Source: CAMBDS01 sp964355675 (lineage in GTDB: Bacteria > Electryoneota > AABM5-125-24 > Hatepunaeales > Hatepunaeaceae). Taken from it: 64,000 bases of DNA. The DNA lies in contig CAYHEC010000010.1 of assembly GCA_964355675.1 (NCBI GenBank), positions 1-64,000 of the forward strand, in the 5' to 3' direction. Below the pieces are notes generated by a model. The model was not told where the DNA came from. It ran no database searches and saw only the letters and a program-made list of their open reading frames with translations. This document shows positions 35,120 to 44,890 of this stretch, piece by piece. The first letter of the stretch is position 1. Every line of letters begins with the position of its first letter. The translations under genes and the position numbers were made by a program.

Positions 35120-36742
35120 TCAGAAAGCCATAACAATAGGCTTTATCTGTAGTCGGGCTTCCAACATCAGCAGATTTGCCTTATTCTCTTGACCCTTGTG
35201 CCACAATTCAAATTGCCCGTTAACACCTATCGCTAAGAGTCTGGAAGGGTTATAATCCAAGCGCAATTTTATATTACGATTTTCAGCAACCTGCCCGCTG
35301 GGGAATGGCAACTTTTCAATGTTATCATAGACGCCGTAAGGGTTCTTTAGCAGCGACATAGCCCCCGACCGGTGGGCACTAAATCCTAATTCAACGATGA
35401 GTGGAGACTGAAATACGAACCGTCCCCCGAGTTCGATCTTTTCGGCATCGTTTCCGATAGAATTTCCCATGAACTGGCCGCGCGTCGAAAAAACCAGATA
35501 AGGTGACTTGTGCATCAAAGTATATGTACCGATTCGAACCCAATCGAAATAGGTCGTTATTCCGAGAGGAGATTTGACGGGCGTCCATGCGAGGTGAAGG
35601 AGATATCCCGTCAAATCAACTCGGCCTTTGCGGCGATCTGTCTGATCGAACTGAAATTCATCGATCAGAATAGACGCCGCAACACGAAAGGAGCGAACCG
35701 GAAGCCAGTCGAGGTGAGATACCCAGACAGCATTAGCTTGTGAGCTGTTAGGTCTGGAGTTGCCCCGATGATTTTGCTCGGTTTCAAGCTCGATAGCCAA
35801 TGGATTTAAAAATGCCCAGTCAATGGGTCGGTTCTTTCCGGAAAATAGAGCCACTTCAGTCGAACTTATGATAAGATTTCGTGAATTATTATATTCGATT
35901 GCCCGACCAACCATGTAGCGCTGAATATTATCATCTGATTCTGGAAGATAAATAGATTCCAAAAAACCACAGAAGTAACGATATGTCAGGTGTTTGTATC
36001 GGCCTTCCAGTTTAAATTCTTCCCACGCTGGCGCACTTCCCGCAGAAACGAGATTATCCTCAGCCATAGGTCCCCAGATTTCCCGAGTTCTACCATACTC
36101 GACGGTCGCCCAATCGTTTTCATAACCGACGACAGATTGATCGATTTCACTCGAATTAATTCCAAATCGGGAAATTTGACGAGACACTCCTGAAAAGTGG
36201 GGTAAACTCAAGGCTTCGTTTGTTGCGCGAATTAAAGTACGGGAGTACCAATTATTTCGGAATCGAAAATGTGCCCATACATTCGTCGCAACTGCCGTTT
36301 CCTTGAATTTTGCGGCAGTTCCTTCCTGTTTTCTGGCTTCAAGCCCGACCAAGACAACGCCAGCTAAACCATTTTGCGAATTATTTTCCACCGACCTTGC
36401 CGCATCTGAATAGCTTGACAAACGTCTTCCTATCCAGTTGTATGCACCAGATATGGAGTCGCTGTCGATGGAATTAAACTTTTCGCCTGTTTTCAAAGGA
36501 TGGAAAATACTGTTCGACGCCCAGCCTTCGCCGGCATCTAATAAAATATAGCTAAATCTTGAATAGTTAAAGTCTTGCGGATATGTTTGTGCAGATAAGG
36601 CATGCGGAATGGCAAGAGCAATGGTCGTCATGACGCCAAAATAAAACAAGACGCAATGTCCGACGGAACAGGAAATGTTGTTCAGACAGCAACGTATTTG
36701 TTTTGGTAGAATTATCAAATATTTATTAACCAACCTGACCAT
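35120..36742 (-). CDS. Wzi-like capsule-assembly outer-membrane beta-barrel protein
   Basis: This 540-residue protein has a hydrophobic stretch (about 29-46) ending ALSAQT near 51, a signal peptide with an unusually long N-region. A start at Met38 would leave the signal too short. The rest alternates strands with aromatic turns (WAHFRFRNNWYSRTLI, WGPMAEDNLVSAGSAP, DWAFLNPLAIELETE), typical of the capsule-assembly Wzi family. That family anchors capsular polysaccharide at the outer surface. It lies within the glycan locus between the UDP-GlcNAc dehydrogenase and the sugar epimerase, consistent with that role. No ribosome binding site is evident. Assignment is moderate. Confidence 0.7.
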   Translation of the reverse strand: MVRLVNKYLIILPKQIRCCLNNISCSVGHCVLFYFGVMTTIALAIPHALSAQTYPQDFNYSRFSYILLDAGEGWASNSIFHPLKTGEKFNSIDSDSISGAYNWIGRRLSSYSDAARSVENNSQNGLAGVVLVGLEARKQEGTAAKFKETAVATNVWAHFRFRNNWYSRTLIRATNEALSLPHFSGVSRQISRFGINSSEIDQSVVGYENDWATVEYGRTREIWGPMAEDNLVSAGSAPAWEEFKLEGRYKHLTYRYFCGFLESIYLPESDDNIQRYMVGRAIEYNNSRNLIISSTEVALFSGKNRPIDWAFLNPLAIELETEQNHRGNSRPNSSQANAVWVSHLDWLPVRSFRVAASILIDEFQFDQTDRRKGRVDLTGYLLHLAWTPVKSPLGITTYFDWVRIGTYTLMHKSPYLVFSTRGQFMGNSIGNDAEKIELGGRFVFQSPLIVELGFSAHRSGAMSLLKNPYGVYDNIEKLPFPSGQVAENRNIKLRLDYNPSRLLAIGVNGQFELWHKGQENKANLLMLEARLQIKPIVMAF

Positions 36743-36806
36743 GGTTACTTTTGAGAAGCACCTTTGATATTAGCTGATAAAGAGTACTAACCGAATAGGG
36801 TTTTTC

Positions 36807-36836
36807 TGGAGGGCGGACACTCCTGTCCGCCCTCCA
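36807..36836. repeat. 30-bp palindrome, GGAGGGCGGAC family
   Basis: TGGAGGGCGGACA / TGTCCGCCCTCCA with a 4-base loop (CTCC). This is one of only two copies of this family within the glycan locus. Confidence 0.75.
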
Positions 36837-36882
36837 TGAGCAGGACTCGCTACGAGTTAATTCTCTCATTTAATTTATAGGC

Positions 36883-36926
36883 AAAAAGGGAGAGGACATT
36901 TACCCATCCTGGAATAATGTCCTCTC
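36883..36926 (-). terminator. Intrinsic terminator after the epimerase gene
   Basis: GAGAGGACATT / AATGTCCTCTC (36890-36926) is an 11-bp perfect stem. On the minus strand it is followed by CCTTTTTGCC, a T-run. It sits 33 bp after the epimerase stop and would end the minus-strand transcript coming from the right. Confidence 0.8.
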
Positions 36927-36958
36927 GATACTACCGAACTAACGAGCACGCCTGACAG

Positions 36959-38020
36959 TTAACCGCGGTCGGGCGTTTTGTTAATTCCATAATATTCGAG
37001 AAACCAGGCAATAAATTTAGGGATACCATCGCGGATCGTCGTCCGGGGTGAAAATCCGACGTCCTCTTGCAGGTCGGCAATGTCAGCGAAAGTCGCTTCC
37101 ACATCACCGGTTTGTATTGGTTTTAACTCGATAATTGCCTTGCGACCTAAAGCTTGTTCTATCACTGAAATAAAATCGAGCAACGATTCTGAACGATGAT
37201 TGCCGATGTTATAAATTTTATAGGGGACCCAACTCGAGCTTGGATCGGGGTTCAAACCATCCCAAGTCGAATTTGCCGCGGGAATATGATCGATCAGCCT
37301 CACAATACCATCGACTATATCATCGACATAAGTAAAGTCCCGTTGCATAATCCCGTGATTGAAAACCTGTATCGGATTTCCTTCTAATATCGCCTTGGTA
37401 AATATGAAAAGCGCCATATCGGGACGACCCCACGGTCCGTAAACAGTAAAGAAACGCAATCCGGTGGTTGGTAACTCGTATGTGTATGAATAAACATGCG
37501 CCAGAAGCTCATTTGATTTCTTGGTTGCCGCGTAGAAACTGATCGGATGATCGACATTATCGTGAGTTGTGAAGGGAAGTTTTTGATTACCACCATAGAC
37601 AGAACTGGATGAAGCGTACAAAAAGTGGGGGATTTTTAAAGCCCGGCAGGCTTCGAGCAGATTAAAGTATCCGAGGATATTACTTTGAATATAGGCTTCC
37701 GGGTGTTCGATTCCGTATCGTACTCCAGCCTGGGCGGCGAGATGAATTACTGGAACAAGATTGTCGATGCCAGACTCATCGAACACTTTTCGCACTGCAC
37801 CATTATCGGAAAGATCTATTCGATTGAAAGAAAATCCATCGAAATTTTGCAGATTTTTCAGACGGTCTTCTTTCAGCGACAAGGCATAATAATCGTTCAT
37901 ATTGTCGATACCGATAACTTGCCAGCCCTCTGTTAGAAGCCGACGGGATAGATGGAAGCCAATGAAGCCAGCCGCCCCAGTTACGACTATTTTGCCTGGT
38001 TTAGTATTATTGTTTATCAA
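36959..38020 (-). CDS. NAD-dependent sugar epimerase, probable UDP-glucuronate 4-epimerase
   Basis: This 353-residue short-chain dehydrogenase/reductase has VTGAAGFIGFHL at 13-24, a long ID(N)xxxYY segment (IDNMNDYYALSLKEDRL) and the AAQAGVRYGIEHP stretch. These are typical of UDP-glucuronate 4-epimerases that supply UDP-galacturonate. The catalytic tyrosine and lysine are in FYAATKKSNE; substrate-site elements include TVYGPWGRPDM and QRDFTYVDDIVDGI. It starts 15 bp after the DegT aminotransferase stop, in the same direction, so it is the last gene of the cluster before the terminator. Specificity is assigned by motifs. Confidence 0.85.
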   Translation of the reverse strand: MINNNTKPGKIVVTGAAGFIGFHLSRRLLTEGWQVIGIDNMNDYYALSLKEDRLKNLQNFDGFSFNRIDLSDNGAVRKVFDESGIDNLVPVIHLAAQAGVRYGIEHPEAYIQSNILGYFNLLEACRALKIPHFLYASSSSVYGGNQKLPFTTHDNVDHPISFYAATKKSNELLAHVYSYTYELPTTGLRFFTVYGPWGRPDMALFIFTKAILEGNPIQVFNHGIMQRDFTYVDDIVDGIVRLIDHIPAANSTWDGLNPDPSSSWVPYKIYNIGNHRSESLLDFISVIEQALGRKAIIELKPIQTGDVEATFADIADLQEDVGFSPRTTIRDGIPKFIAWFLEYYGINKTPDRG

Positions 38021-38035
38021 TCGGAATATTTTCTT

Positions 38036-39268
38036 TTATAAAGATACTTCAGATACCAATTCTTCAACTGAATCGATCACATAAGAAGTTTCGTCGTCTG
38101 TCATTGCTGGGAAAATTGGCAACGAAATCAGACGGGGCCATTGACGTTCGGCTTCAGAAAACAACCCCGGACCCAAACCGTAAGTTTCTCTGTAATATGG
38201 ATTCAAATGTAAAGGAAACCAGTGTACAGAGCAGAAAATACCGCGATCTTTCAACCTCTTTATAAACTCATCTCGGTCGATATTGATACGGTCGAGATTT
38301 AGTCTGAGGCAATAGAGATGCCATGAATGAAGGCGCGTATCGGGGTCGTTTGCGGGCAGTTCCAGCTCGCCCAGTCGTCCGAAAGCGGTATTATAGCGGC
38401 AGGCGATCTCTTGTCGCTTAAGCCTCATTTCCTCAGCACGTTTCAATTGATGCAGTCCGAGCGCCGCCGCCGTGTCAGTCATGTTATACTTAAATCCGGG
38501 CGCGACAATCTCATAAAACCACGAACCTTGCGCCGTAAATCGTTTCCACGCATCTTTATTCATGCCATGGAGAGACATCAGTCTGAGTCGTTCGGCGATT
38601 ATGGGATCATCAGTCACTGCCATTCCACCCTCGCCAGTGGTAATGCATTTGTTTGCGTAGAATGAATAACAGCCAATCCTGCCAAATTTGCCGGTAGGCT
38701 TCCAAGGCTCATCCGGATTGGATCGATAGGCGGCGGGAAAGCCGTGAGCGCTGTCCTCGACTACCTCGACCTCGAATTCAGCGGCGATTTTCAGGATCAA
38801 TTGCATGTCGCAAGAATAGCCGCCATAATGCATGGGGATTAACGCTTTGACTCGACCATAGGGTGGTTTTAGCCCGGAGACGGGAAAATTGCCGTGAAGA
38901 GTAGTCAAAGTCATTCTCAACGCCTCCGGAGATATGCACAGAGTCGAATCGCAATCGACAAAGACCGGAATTGCGTCGAAATAACGAACGACCTCAGCAG
39001 TCGCGGCGAAAGTTAGCGCGGGTACTAAAACCATGTCGCCACGTTGAATGCCTATGGCTTCAAGCGCGAGATGCAATGCGGCTGTGCAAGAGTTTAGCGC
39101 GATAGCGTAGCTACACCCAACAGCTTCAGCAAATCTTTCTTCGAAGAGCTTTACCTTGGGTCCAGTAGTTAGCCAGCCTGAGCGAAGAGAATCGGCAACT
39201 TCGGCGATCTCTTCTTCAGTGATCGCGGGACGAAAGAAGGGGACTTGACGTTTAGCAGTAAAGGTCAA
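38036..39268 (-). CDS. DegT/DnrJ/EryC1/StrS-family sugar aminotransferase
   Basis: This 410-residue PLP enzyme transfers an amino group from glutamate to a keto nucleotide-sugar. The N-terminal FFRPAITEEEIAEVADSLRS followed by GWLTTGPKV is typical of the family. The lysine that binds PLP is in CYSFYANKCITTGEGGM. VEDSAHGFPA provides the aspartate that contacts the PLP ring nitrogen. It overlaps the phosphoglycosyl transferase gene by 4 bp (ATGA), so the two are coupled. Such a pair is typical of 4-amino-sugar linkage units (for example diNAcBac or perosamine). The matching 4,6-dehydratase is not in this window, so the exact product is unknown. Confidence 0.87.
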   Translation of the reverse strand: MTFTAKRQVPFFRPAITEEEIAEVADSLRSGWLTTGPKVKLFEERFAEAVGCSYAIALNSCTAALHLALEAIGIQRGDMVLVPALTFAATAEVVRYFDAIPVFVDCDSTLCISPEALRMTLTTLHGNFPVSGLKPPYGRVKALIPMHYGGYSCDMQLILKIAAEFEVEVVEDSAHGFPAAYRSNPDEPWKPTGKFGRIGCYSFYANKCITTGEGGMAVTDDPIIAERLRLMSLHGMNKDAWKRFTAQGSWFYEIVAPGFKYNMTDTAAALGLHQLKRAEEMRLKRQEIACRYNTAFGRLGELELPANDPDTRLHSWHLYCLRLNLDRINIDRDEFIKRLKDRGIFCSVHWFPLHLNPYYRETYGLGPGLFSEAERQWPRLISLPIFPAMTDDETSYVIDSVEELVSEVSL

Positions 39269-39987
39269 TTGATATTTTCCTTGAAATCTAATTCTTGACG
39301 AATCAGGAGTATCGCTTTATCAGCGAGAGTATGATCAGGAGCCGCCAATAATCGTCCGATAGTGATGCTCCAGACTGTTAAAAATAGAATTTTAAAATAT
39401 AGCCGAATCGAAATATTTTGAACATATTCGAGAGCCAGATTCGCTTTTATCGGTAATACGACATCGATATAGGAACGCTCTTTATCAACGGCGTAGGAAA
39501 GCACCTTTTCTTCATCACGAAATTGAAGCGTCGCCAGATCAGTAACACCCGGACGAAGGGAGAATATTTCATTCCATTCGGTTTTGTAATAGGCTACATA
39601 CCTTGGGACTTCCGGACGCGGACCGACCAGACTCATATCACCGATAAGCACATTCCACAACTCAGGCAGTTCGTCCAGCTTGGTGCGACGAAGGAGATTT
39701 CCAATAGAGGTCACTCGTTTATCACCGGCGGCAGTGACGAGATTGCCGATATTTTCGGAGTTGATTGACATGGTACGAAATTTAACCATGCTAAACTCAC
39801 GGCGATTCTTTCCAAGACGAGTTTGACGAAAAAAAACCGATCCTGATGAGTTAATTCGTATCAGGACAGCTATCAACAGAAAAAGTGGACTTAATATTAT
39901 GAGCGCTATCGACGAGGAGAATACGTCAAATGACCTCAATAGAACCGAGAGGAAAAAATCGTTGAAAATAGATTTTGCCTGACTCAT
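39265..39987 (-). CDS. Undecaprenyl-phosphate phosphoglycosyl transferase (PglC/WcaJ-type), chain initiator
   Basis: This 240-residue membrane enzyme transfers a sugar phosphate from a nucleotide sugar to undecaprenyl phosphate, starting a surface-glycan repeat. A re-entrant or transmembrane hydrophobic helix is at about 20-44. The family blocks follow: FFRQTRLGKNRREFSMVKFR (RTM at 71-73), TKLDELPELWNVLIG (catalytic Asp105-Glu106 pair), and MSLVGPRPEVPRY. It is of the small monotopic type, with no N-terminal multi-TM domain. It overlaps its neighbours on both sides by 4 bp, so the aminotransferase, initiator and GT2 genes form one coupled unit. Sugar specificity cannot be read from sequence. 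Confidence 0.88.
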   Translation of the reverse strand: MSQAKSIFNDFFLSVLLRSFDVFSSSIALIILSPLFLLIAVLIRINSSGSVFFRQTRLGKNRREFSMVKFRTMSINSENIGNLVTAAGDKRVTSIGNLLRRTKLDELPELWNVLIGDMSLVGPRPEVPRYVAYYKTEWNEIFSLRPGVTDLATLQFRDEEKVLSYAVDKERSYIDVVLPIKANLALEYVQNISIRLYFKILFLTVWSITIGRLLAAPDHTLADKAILLIRQELDFKENIN

Positions 39988-41060
39988 CTGGTGAGAGCTG
40001 TTTTGGAAGTCGCGCTTTTACGTTTGAAAATAACGAAGTCGAGTAATCCTTCTAAAAAGCCAAGCCCATAACCAACGTGATAGCAAAAAAATACTGTCGG
40101 GAGAATTGGCAGGAATTTCCAAGTTGTTCGTCTTACGGTTAACACTGAGGCTGTCGCAATGAAAGAAATGTACAATGATAAAATTGAGCTGAAAGTTAAA
40201 CTATTTGCTTTTAAAAGAAATGACAGAATAGCATTGTCAGAAAAGAGGCTTCCGAGAAAGCCAATAGCAGAGAGAAATGCTGTCAGGATTAAGGAGAATA
40301 CGAATAATCCTGGAACAAGATGCCTGATCGAGGCTGGTAATTTATGCTTTTGAATAACTCGCACTTTCCAGTATCCGTATTGCCGATATTGCTTAAATAA
40401 TGAAATCAGTGAATTTCGAGGAGTGTACCAGCTCCTGATTTTGGGAGATTGCCATATTTTGCCTCCATTTCGCACGATACGCAGGTTGAATTCGTCGTCT
40501 TGATTGCGAACAAGTTCTTCGTCAAAATAACCATACTTTTCAAAAGCTTCGCGATTGAATACGCCACCGAAAACAGTATCAACAAAGCCTTCGTAATTCG
40601 GGTTGTGCCAAGTAGCTCCACCGACGGCAAAAGGGGAATGAAATGCATTTGCAATCGCAGACTGTATGTAAGTATTTCCTTCTAAAAACATAGCGCCGCC
40701 AACATTGTCACAGCCGGTGGCTTGGAGTGTCTCGACTGACTTCACAATATAGTCTTCAGCAAATCTATGGTGTGCATCCATCCGGATTATTACTGACCCT
40801 CTGGATCGCTTGATAGCAAGGTTCAATGCGGAGGAAGTATGTTTTTGTATATTGTCAACAACAAGCAAATTAGAATATTTTAAGGCAAATTGTTTAAGTA
40901 TATCACGTGTTCCATCGTCCGACATTCCGTCGGCGACGATCACTTCAAAACCACCCGGAGGTTCCTTCTGAGTGAGTACAGAGTTTAGGCAGGATTCAAT
41001 ATATTTTGCTTCGTTACGACAGGGTATGATCACGCTAACTGTCGGGATGCTATCGTTCAT
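39984..41060 (-). CDS. Family 2 glycosyltransferase with C-terminal membrane segments
   Basis: This 358-residue enzyme starts at ATG 41060; an in-frame TTG six codons upstream is possible but has no better ribosome binding site. The GT-A domain has TVSVIIPCRNEAKYIESCLN, VIVADGMSDDGTR and the metal-binding RMDAH motif near residue 90. FGGVFNREAFEKYGYFDE and RNQDDEFNLR follow, as in EpsH/ExoO-type enzymes. Two to three hydrophobic segments (about 245-340) make it membrane-bound on the cytoplasmic face. It overlaps the phosphoglycosyl transferase gene by 4 bp, so it probably adds the second sugar. The acceptor and donor are unknown. Confidence 0.82.
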   Translation of the reverse strand: MNDSIPTVSVIIPCRNEAKYIESCLNSVLTQKEPPGGFEVIVADGMSDDGTRDILKQFALKYSNLLVVDNIQKHTSSALNLAIKRSRGSVIIRMDAHHRFAEDYIVKSVETLQATGCDNVGGAMFLEGNTYIQSAIANAFHSPFAVGGATWHNPNYEGFVDTVFGGVFNREAFEKYGYFDEELVRNQDDEFNLRIVRNGGKIWQSPKIRSWYTPRNSLISLFKQYRQYGYWKVRVIQKHKLPASIRHLVPGLFVFSLILTAFLSAIGFLGSLFSDNAILSFLLKANSLTFSSILSLYISFIATASVLTVRRTTWKFLPILPTVFFCYHVGYGLGFLEGLLDFVIFKRKSATSKTALTR

Positions 41061-41261
41061 ATACGAATCCAGACACAAAATATAATTAGACGAGAATTAT
41101 TATTTGCGATATTTCTTCCTGTTGGTAGTTAATAACTAATGCCCAACTTTTCTTCGGCACAGAAGGCTTCCCTTTTGGGATAGGCATTGTCCGATTATTT
41201 CGAGACAATATTCGCAACCGTTTGGGGTACGCACGATTTCTGGAGCGGTAAAGATTGTCAT

Positions 41262-42713
41262 TTAAGGAATAACATCCACGCGCTGTAATAGAATGTAATC
41301 TTTGTTCCATCCGCGTTCTAATTCGTTTTCGCTAACAGTAAGTGTCGGGGGACCATATACCGATGCTCTTGCCACAGGCTTATACAGGTGCGATAAAATT
41401 GTATCATTCAGTACTTCGCGATATTCAGTACCTACATTGAGATATGCCCAATGGGGGTGGAGATTCCTAAGTATATCTGCGTTTGAATCATACCTATAAT
41501 AATCCTTCCAGACTAACCCATGTCTGTCAAGAAGTATCGCCTTGCTGATAAAACCGAATACGCCGACGTCAGACACACATACTGTGTCTGATGGGTGCAC
41601 AAATGTTCGAGATATTTCTTGCACTTGTGGTATGAGATACTCAGTTTCCCCGGATTTTCCGTCGCGGACGACTCTGTGGGTCCAATAGAGAATTGGTAAG
41701 AGCAGTACTATGGACAGAGCCGCAATTTTCCAAGTTCTCGCAAAATATTTCTCAATAAAATAGGCTATGCCAAACGCGATAACAGCCGATCTAACAAAAA
41801 AAAGAGGCAATCCATACCAAACCCATAATGGAGGTCTCATTACGATGTAAAATAATAGATAGACCAGCGACCAGATGGTTATAAAAGTAAATTCTCTGCT
41901 GAGACGAATCACGACCGGGAGAAATCCAATCATTGCCAATGTCATTACAATCCATGGCCAAGAATTTTTTCCACCAGCCCAAAAAAAGAAAGCGAGTACT
42001 TGGTTGATTGTCAGTTTATTCTCAATGGACTTTGCGGCGACAGATTGCGGTATAACGCTACCGTAAATCCAGTAGATAAAGATTGCAGGGACAATTACTA
42101 CAAGCGACGCCGCGACAATTTTGGGAATTCGGTTACTTTCTTTATGAAGAAGCAGATAAATTCCTAATATTCCTGTTAAAAGAAATCCCTCAGGGCGCAC
42201 CCAAATAGCCATACTGCTAATTATCAGTGCATTACCGATGCGTCCAGACGAAGCATAGAATAAAGCTACAATCGTGATAACAAGAAAAAGGGGACTTTCC
42301 ATTCCACCAATCACGTCTCTTGTGTAAACTCTATCCGCTAAAATAATCGCGCAGAATATAACCCACCCACTGATCATATCCATTCGTTTGGCAATCAACC
42401 AAACAAAGAAGAGTAGCGTCAATTCTGATAGAAGAGCCAAGAGTAATGCAGCTGTTTCGATAGGAACATGGAAGAATACAGGAACGGCTAAGAGCAACGC
42501 GTACAACGGCGAGGTTGTACCCAGCAAAGATTGGCCTATATTGAAGGTAAGACCATGTCCATCCACAAAATTCGAAGTGTGTCTAAACGTGATATATGCG
42601 TCATCAAAAAATGGAGTGACATATATTGCAAGCATTCTACTGCTTAGATAGACCAATAAGGTTGTCGCACACAATATATTGTTATTAAGAGATTTAATTG
42701 AATTAATGTTCAT
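41262..42713 (-). CDS. GT-C-type polytopic membrane glycosyltransferase
   Basis: This 483-residue protein has about ten hydrophobic segments. Near the N-terminus lies FFDDAYITFRH (Asp-Asp) then GQSLLGTTSPLYALLLA; this acidic motif in the first outside loop is the signature of GT-C enzymes that use polyprenyl-phosphate sugars. ARDVIGGMESPLF-like and MAIWVRPEGFLL stretches are shared with the arabinofuranosyltransferase/mannosyltransferase group. A soluble C-terminal domain (about 365-483) ends the protein. With the GtrB-like gene (45868-46827) and an SMR-type gene (50030-50425), it suggests periplasmic sugar transfer. Start ATG; no clear ribosome binding site. Substrate unknown. Confidence 0.75.
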   Translation of the reverse strand: MNINSIKSLNNNILCATTLLVYLSSRMLAIYVTPFFDDAYITFRHTSNFVDGHGLTFNIGQSLLGTTSPLYALLLAVPVFFHVPIETAALLLALLSELTLLFFVWLIAKRMDMISGWVIFCAIILADRVYTRDVIGGMESPLFLVITIVALFYASSGRIGNALIISSMAIWVRPEGFLLTGILGIYLLLHKESNRIPKIVAASLVVIVPAIFIYWIYGSVIPQSVAAKSIENKLTINQVLAFFFWAGGKNSWPWIVMTLAMIGFLPVVIRLSREFTFITIWSLVYLLFYIVMRPPLWVWYGLPLFFVRSAVIAFGIAYFIEKYFARTWKIAALSIVLLLPILYWTHRVVRDGKSGETEYLIPQVQEISRTFVHPSDTVCVSDVGVFGFISKAILLDRHGLVWKDYYRYDSNADILRNLHPHWAYLNVGTEYREVLNDTILSHLYKPVARASVYGPPTLTVSENELERGWNKDYILLQRVDVIP

Positions 42714-42937
42714 TATTCTTCATTTTAAGTTGGGATTCCTTGTTCCTCGTTTTCTCTAAAGTCCTTAGAGGAGTTGATTGAATATTCGAATGGACGGTTG
42801 GTGAGGTGATGTCAGGTTATGGCTTAGAGTCGCTTCGACGATTGAAGAGCGGGCGTTTCGCTCCGATGCGAGGTTTAAAAAGCTCATTTGCGAACACTTC
42901 CGAATGAGCAATTTCGGTTTGGTAAAATTTCGGCCCA
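42714..42937. other. Intergenic gap with a terminator, otherwise empty
   Basis: Apart from the terminator at 42874-42909 I find no gene, repeat-family member or clear promoter in this 224-bp gap. Confidence 0.5.
42874..42909 (-). terminator. Intrinsic terminator after the second GT-C gene
   Basis: On the minus strand GCTCATT / AATGAGC (42882-42909) forms a stem with an internal CG extension. It is followed at once by TTTTTAAA (42874-42881). It lies 29 bp after the stop of the 42938-44581 gene. Confidence 0.75.
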
Positions 42938-44581
42938 TTACTCGGTTAGTGCAACCTCACTGTGTATGGCCGTAAACGGACCAAGAATAGTGAAATTTTC
43001 TTTCTGTTTGTTGTACATCATCCGCAAGTCAGACGAATATCCAAAAATACATATTGAATTTTCAAAAGCATTATGCAAGGTAGAGTCATTGTCGATTGAG
43101 TTCAGATTTTTAACCTTCAGAACTGTGATGTTGGTTTGATTATTGTAAAATATCTGTCGATTCTGTGTATAATGATTAGTTGTTAAATAGCCCATTCTAT
43201 TTAGACATAAAGCCACACTTCCTCCAACGCCGGCACGAATAGCCATAATCGGATAGCCTTTTTCAATTCCGGTTTGGACAGCAGTCTCAATTTCCAAGTT
43301 CTGCTTCTTGACGAAATCTCGCCAATCACCACCGAATAGTGTGTAGAAATGTCCCCATAACGGTCTGGGACCTTCAGACGTCGGTAATGCGCTCCCACTT
43401 TTTAATCCTAGCCGTATATACATTTCGGTTATAGAAACGGTATCCGCCCTTCTGACCTCAAAACCAGGTCCCCAAAGGGTTCTGGGTATATTAACCTGTA
43501 ATCCGACGAACCAAGGGAGTACAAGCAGGAGCAGGAAGCCTGTTCGCCAAAGTAATTTGGATCGATCTCTATACCAGATCGTTCTGAAGCCAAAGTATGC
43601 AACCGCTATCCATAGAGGCCAGGCAGGTAAGAAAAACTTAGGCTCAGATGCGAAAGGAAGGGCGACAATTGTCGCTATGCACCACAGATATGCAGTTGGT
43701 CGGGAAGTTTGAAAAACTTGTATAATTCCAAACAAGAAAAGAAGAACAAATGCTGGAGTCAGAAATGAGGGGTATGATCTAAAGAAACCTTCAATTCGTT
43801 CCTGCAATCCAGGACCTATCGATTGGGATGAGTAAGTAAAAGCCAACCCTCCTTTGGCGATATCATAAAGATCTGTTGGCCCGTAGCCTGATATTGCAAG
43901 AAAAAGAAATGTTGAGCAAAGTAATGCTATCATCCAATATGAAATGAACGCGAGGCTTCGCCGCCATTTGGCAAGTCCCATAATAAGTTGCATATCGAAG
44001 GCGATGACAGCGGCGTAAACGATCATGCTCCACCTGAATGATACCCCAAGACCAAACATCAATGTCGCTAACGTCAACATCGTAATCTTTCTGCCATTCA
44101 GAACAACAGGATAATCGCTCTTTGCTGAATATTCTTCAAGTAATATCGACCTGAAGATAATATGTGACCAAAGGATGAATGCCATCGAAACTATTGAAGG
44201 GTCATAAATAAGGCCTAAATATATAATTTCTGGAACAGAAAGCAGTAATACCATCGAGAATACCAAACCATCTCTTTTTGTTGCCAAGCCGCTGATCGAA
44301 AGTGACAGCATCACGAGAAGCGTAGTAAAAAAGACTGCTGAGATCGCAGACAATCCAACAGCCCATTTCCATAAAATTTCAGCTCTTGCGGGAAGGAATG
44401 ACAGGATGTACTCAAACATGCTGTGATATTGAATCTGAAGCATCAGATCAGGATTTCGACCGGACGTCTGAAATGCAATAGTAGTAGCGTCATCGCCTTC
44501 CACCACGCCAAGGGTTAGACTGCAACTATAGATAACTGCGAAAACTATTGCAATTAATAGAAATATACGCCAGGTTGACAT
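42938..44581 (-). CDS. Polytopic membrane protein, probable GT-C-type glycosyltransferase
   Basis: This 547-residue protein has ten or more transmembrane segments. Near the start LGVVEGDDATTIAFQT places an Asp-Asp pair in the first outside loop, where GT-C (GT39/GT83-like) enzymes keep their catalytic acid. QYHSMFEYILSFLPARAEIL follows. The last 150 residues form a soluble domain. No closer family is recognised. It has its own terminator and a 309-bp upstream gap, so it appears to be a single transcription unit. Together with the other GT-C gene it may decorate a glycan in the periplasm; that is inferred. Confidence 0.6.
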   Translation of the reverse strand: MSTWRIFLLIAIVFAVIYSCSLTLGVVEGDDATTIAFQTSGRNPDLMLQIQYHSMFEYILSFLPARAEILWKWAVGLSAISAVFFTTLLVMLSLSISGLATKRDGLVFSMVLLLSVPEIIYLGLIYDPSIVSMAFILWSHIIFRSILLEEYSAKSDYPVVLNGRKITMLTLATLMFGLGVSFRWSMIVYAAVIAFDMQLIMGLAKWRRSLAFISYWMIALLCSTFLFLAISGYGPTDLYDIAKGGLAFTYSSQSIGPGLQERIEGFFRSYPSFLTPAFVLLFLFGIIQVFQTSRPTAYLWCIATIVALPFASEPKFFLPAWPLWIAVAYFGFRTIWYRDRSKLLWRTGFLLLLVLPWFVGLQVNIPRTLWGPGFEVRRADTVSITEMYIRLGLKSGSALPTSEGPRPLWGHFYTLFGGDWRDFVKKQNLEIETAVQTGIEKGYPIMAIRAGVGGSVALCLNRMGYLTTNHYTQNRQIFYNNQTNITVLKVKNLNSIDNDSTLHNAFENSICIFGYSSDLRMMYNKQKENFTILGPFTAIHSEVALTE

Positions 44582-44890
44582 TAGAGTTTTTCTCTGATCG
44601 GTTTCAATAAAGTAGGTTTTCGGTTAATAGAAATATTTGGTGAAGCAGTGGTTATGGGAGGAATGGGCAAAATGGTGCACATTTGACTGTTTGTGAAGAG
44701 GGCTGAAATGAATGTATTTATCAACAGGGGATTTATATGAATTTGGATACACAAGCGATCCACCTCTTTCATACCCGTAAGAAAACGAGCTGAAATTCAA
44801 GTTTAAGACCATTGTATAACCACACGGAGAGAATCACCCGTGCTGCCACCTCAACCTCTTCCTGACCCATTAATGGTTTAATGATAGGGA
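44582..44890. other. 309-bp gap, no confident gene
   Basis: Two short overlapping minus-strand frames (62-63 codons) exist, but neither has a ribosome binding site, domain or coding-like composition. An imperfect CACGG/CCGTG hairpin lies near 44840. I see no tRNA, repeat-family member or clear promoter. It may be a decayed gene or the promoter of the downstream GT-C gene. Confidence 0.45.

Noticed and set aside
44624..44812. Small gene of 62 codons on the minus strand
   Set aside because: No ribosome binding site, domain or neighbour support; it overlaps another equally weak frame.
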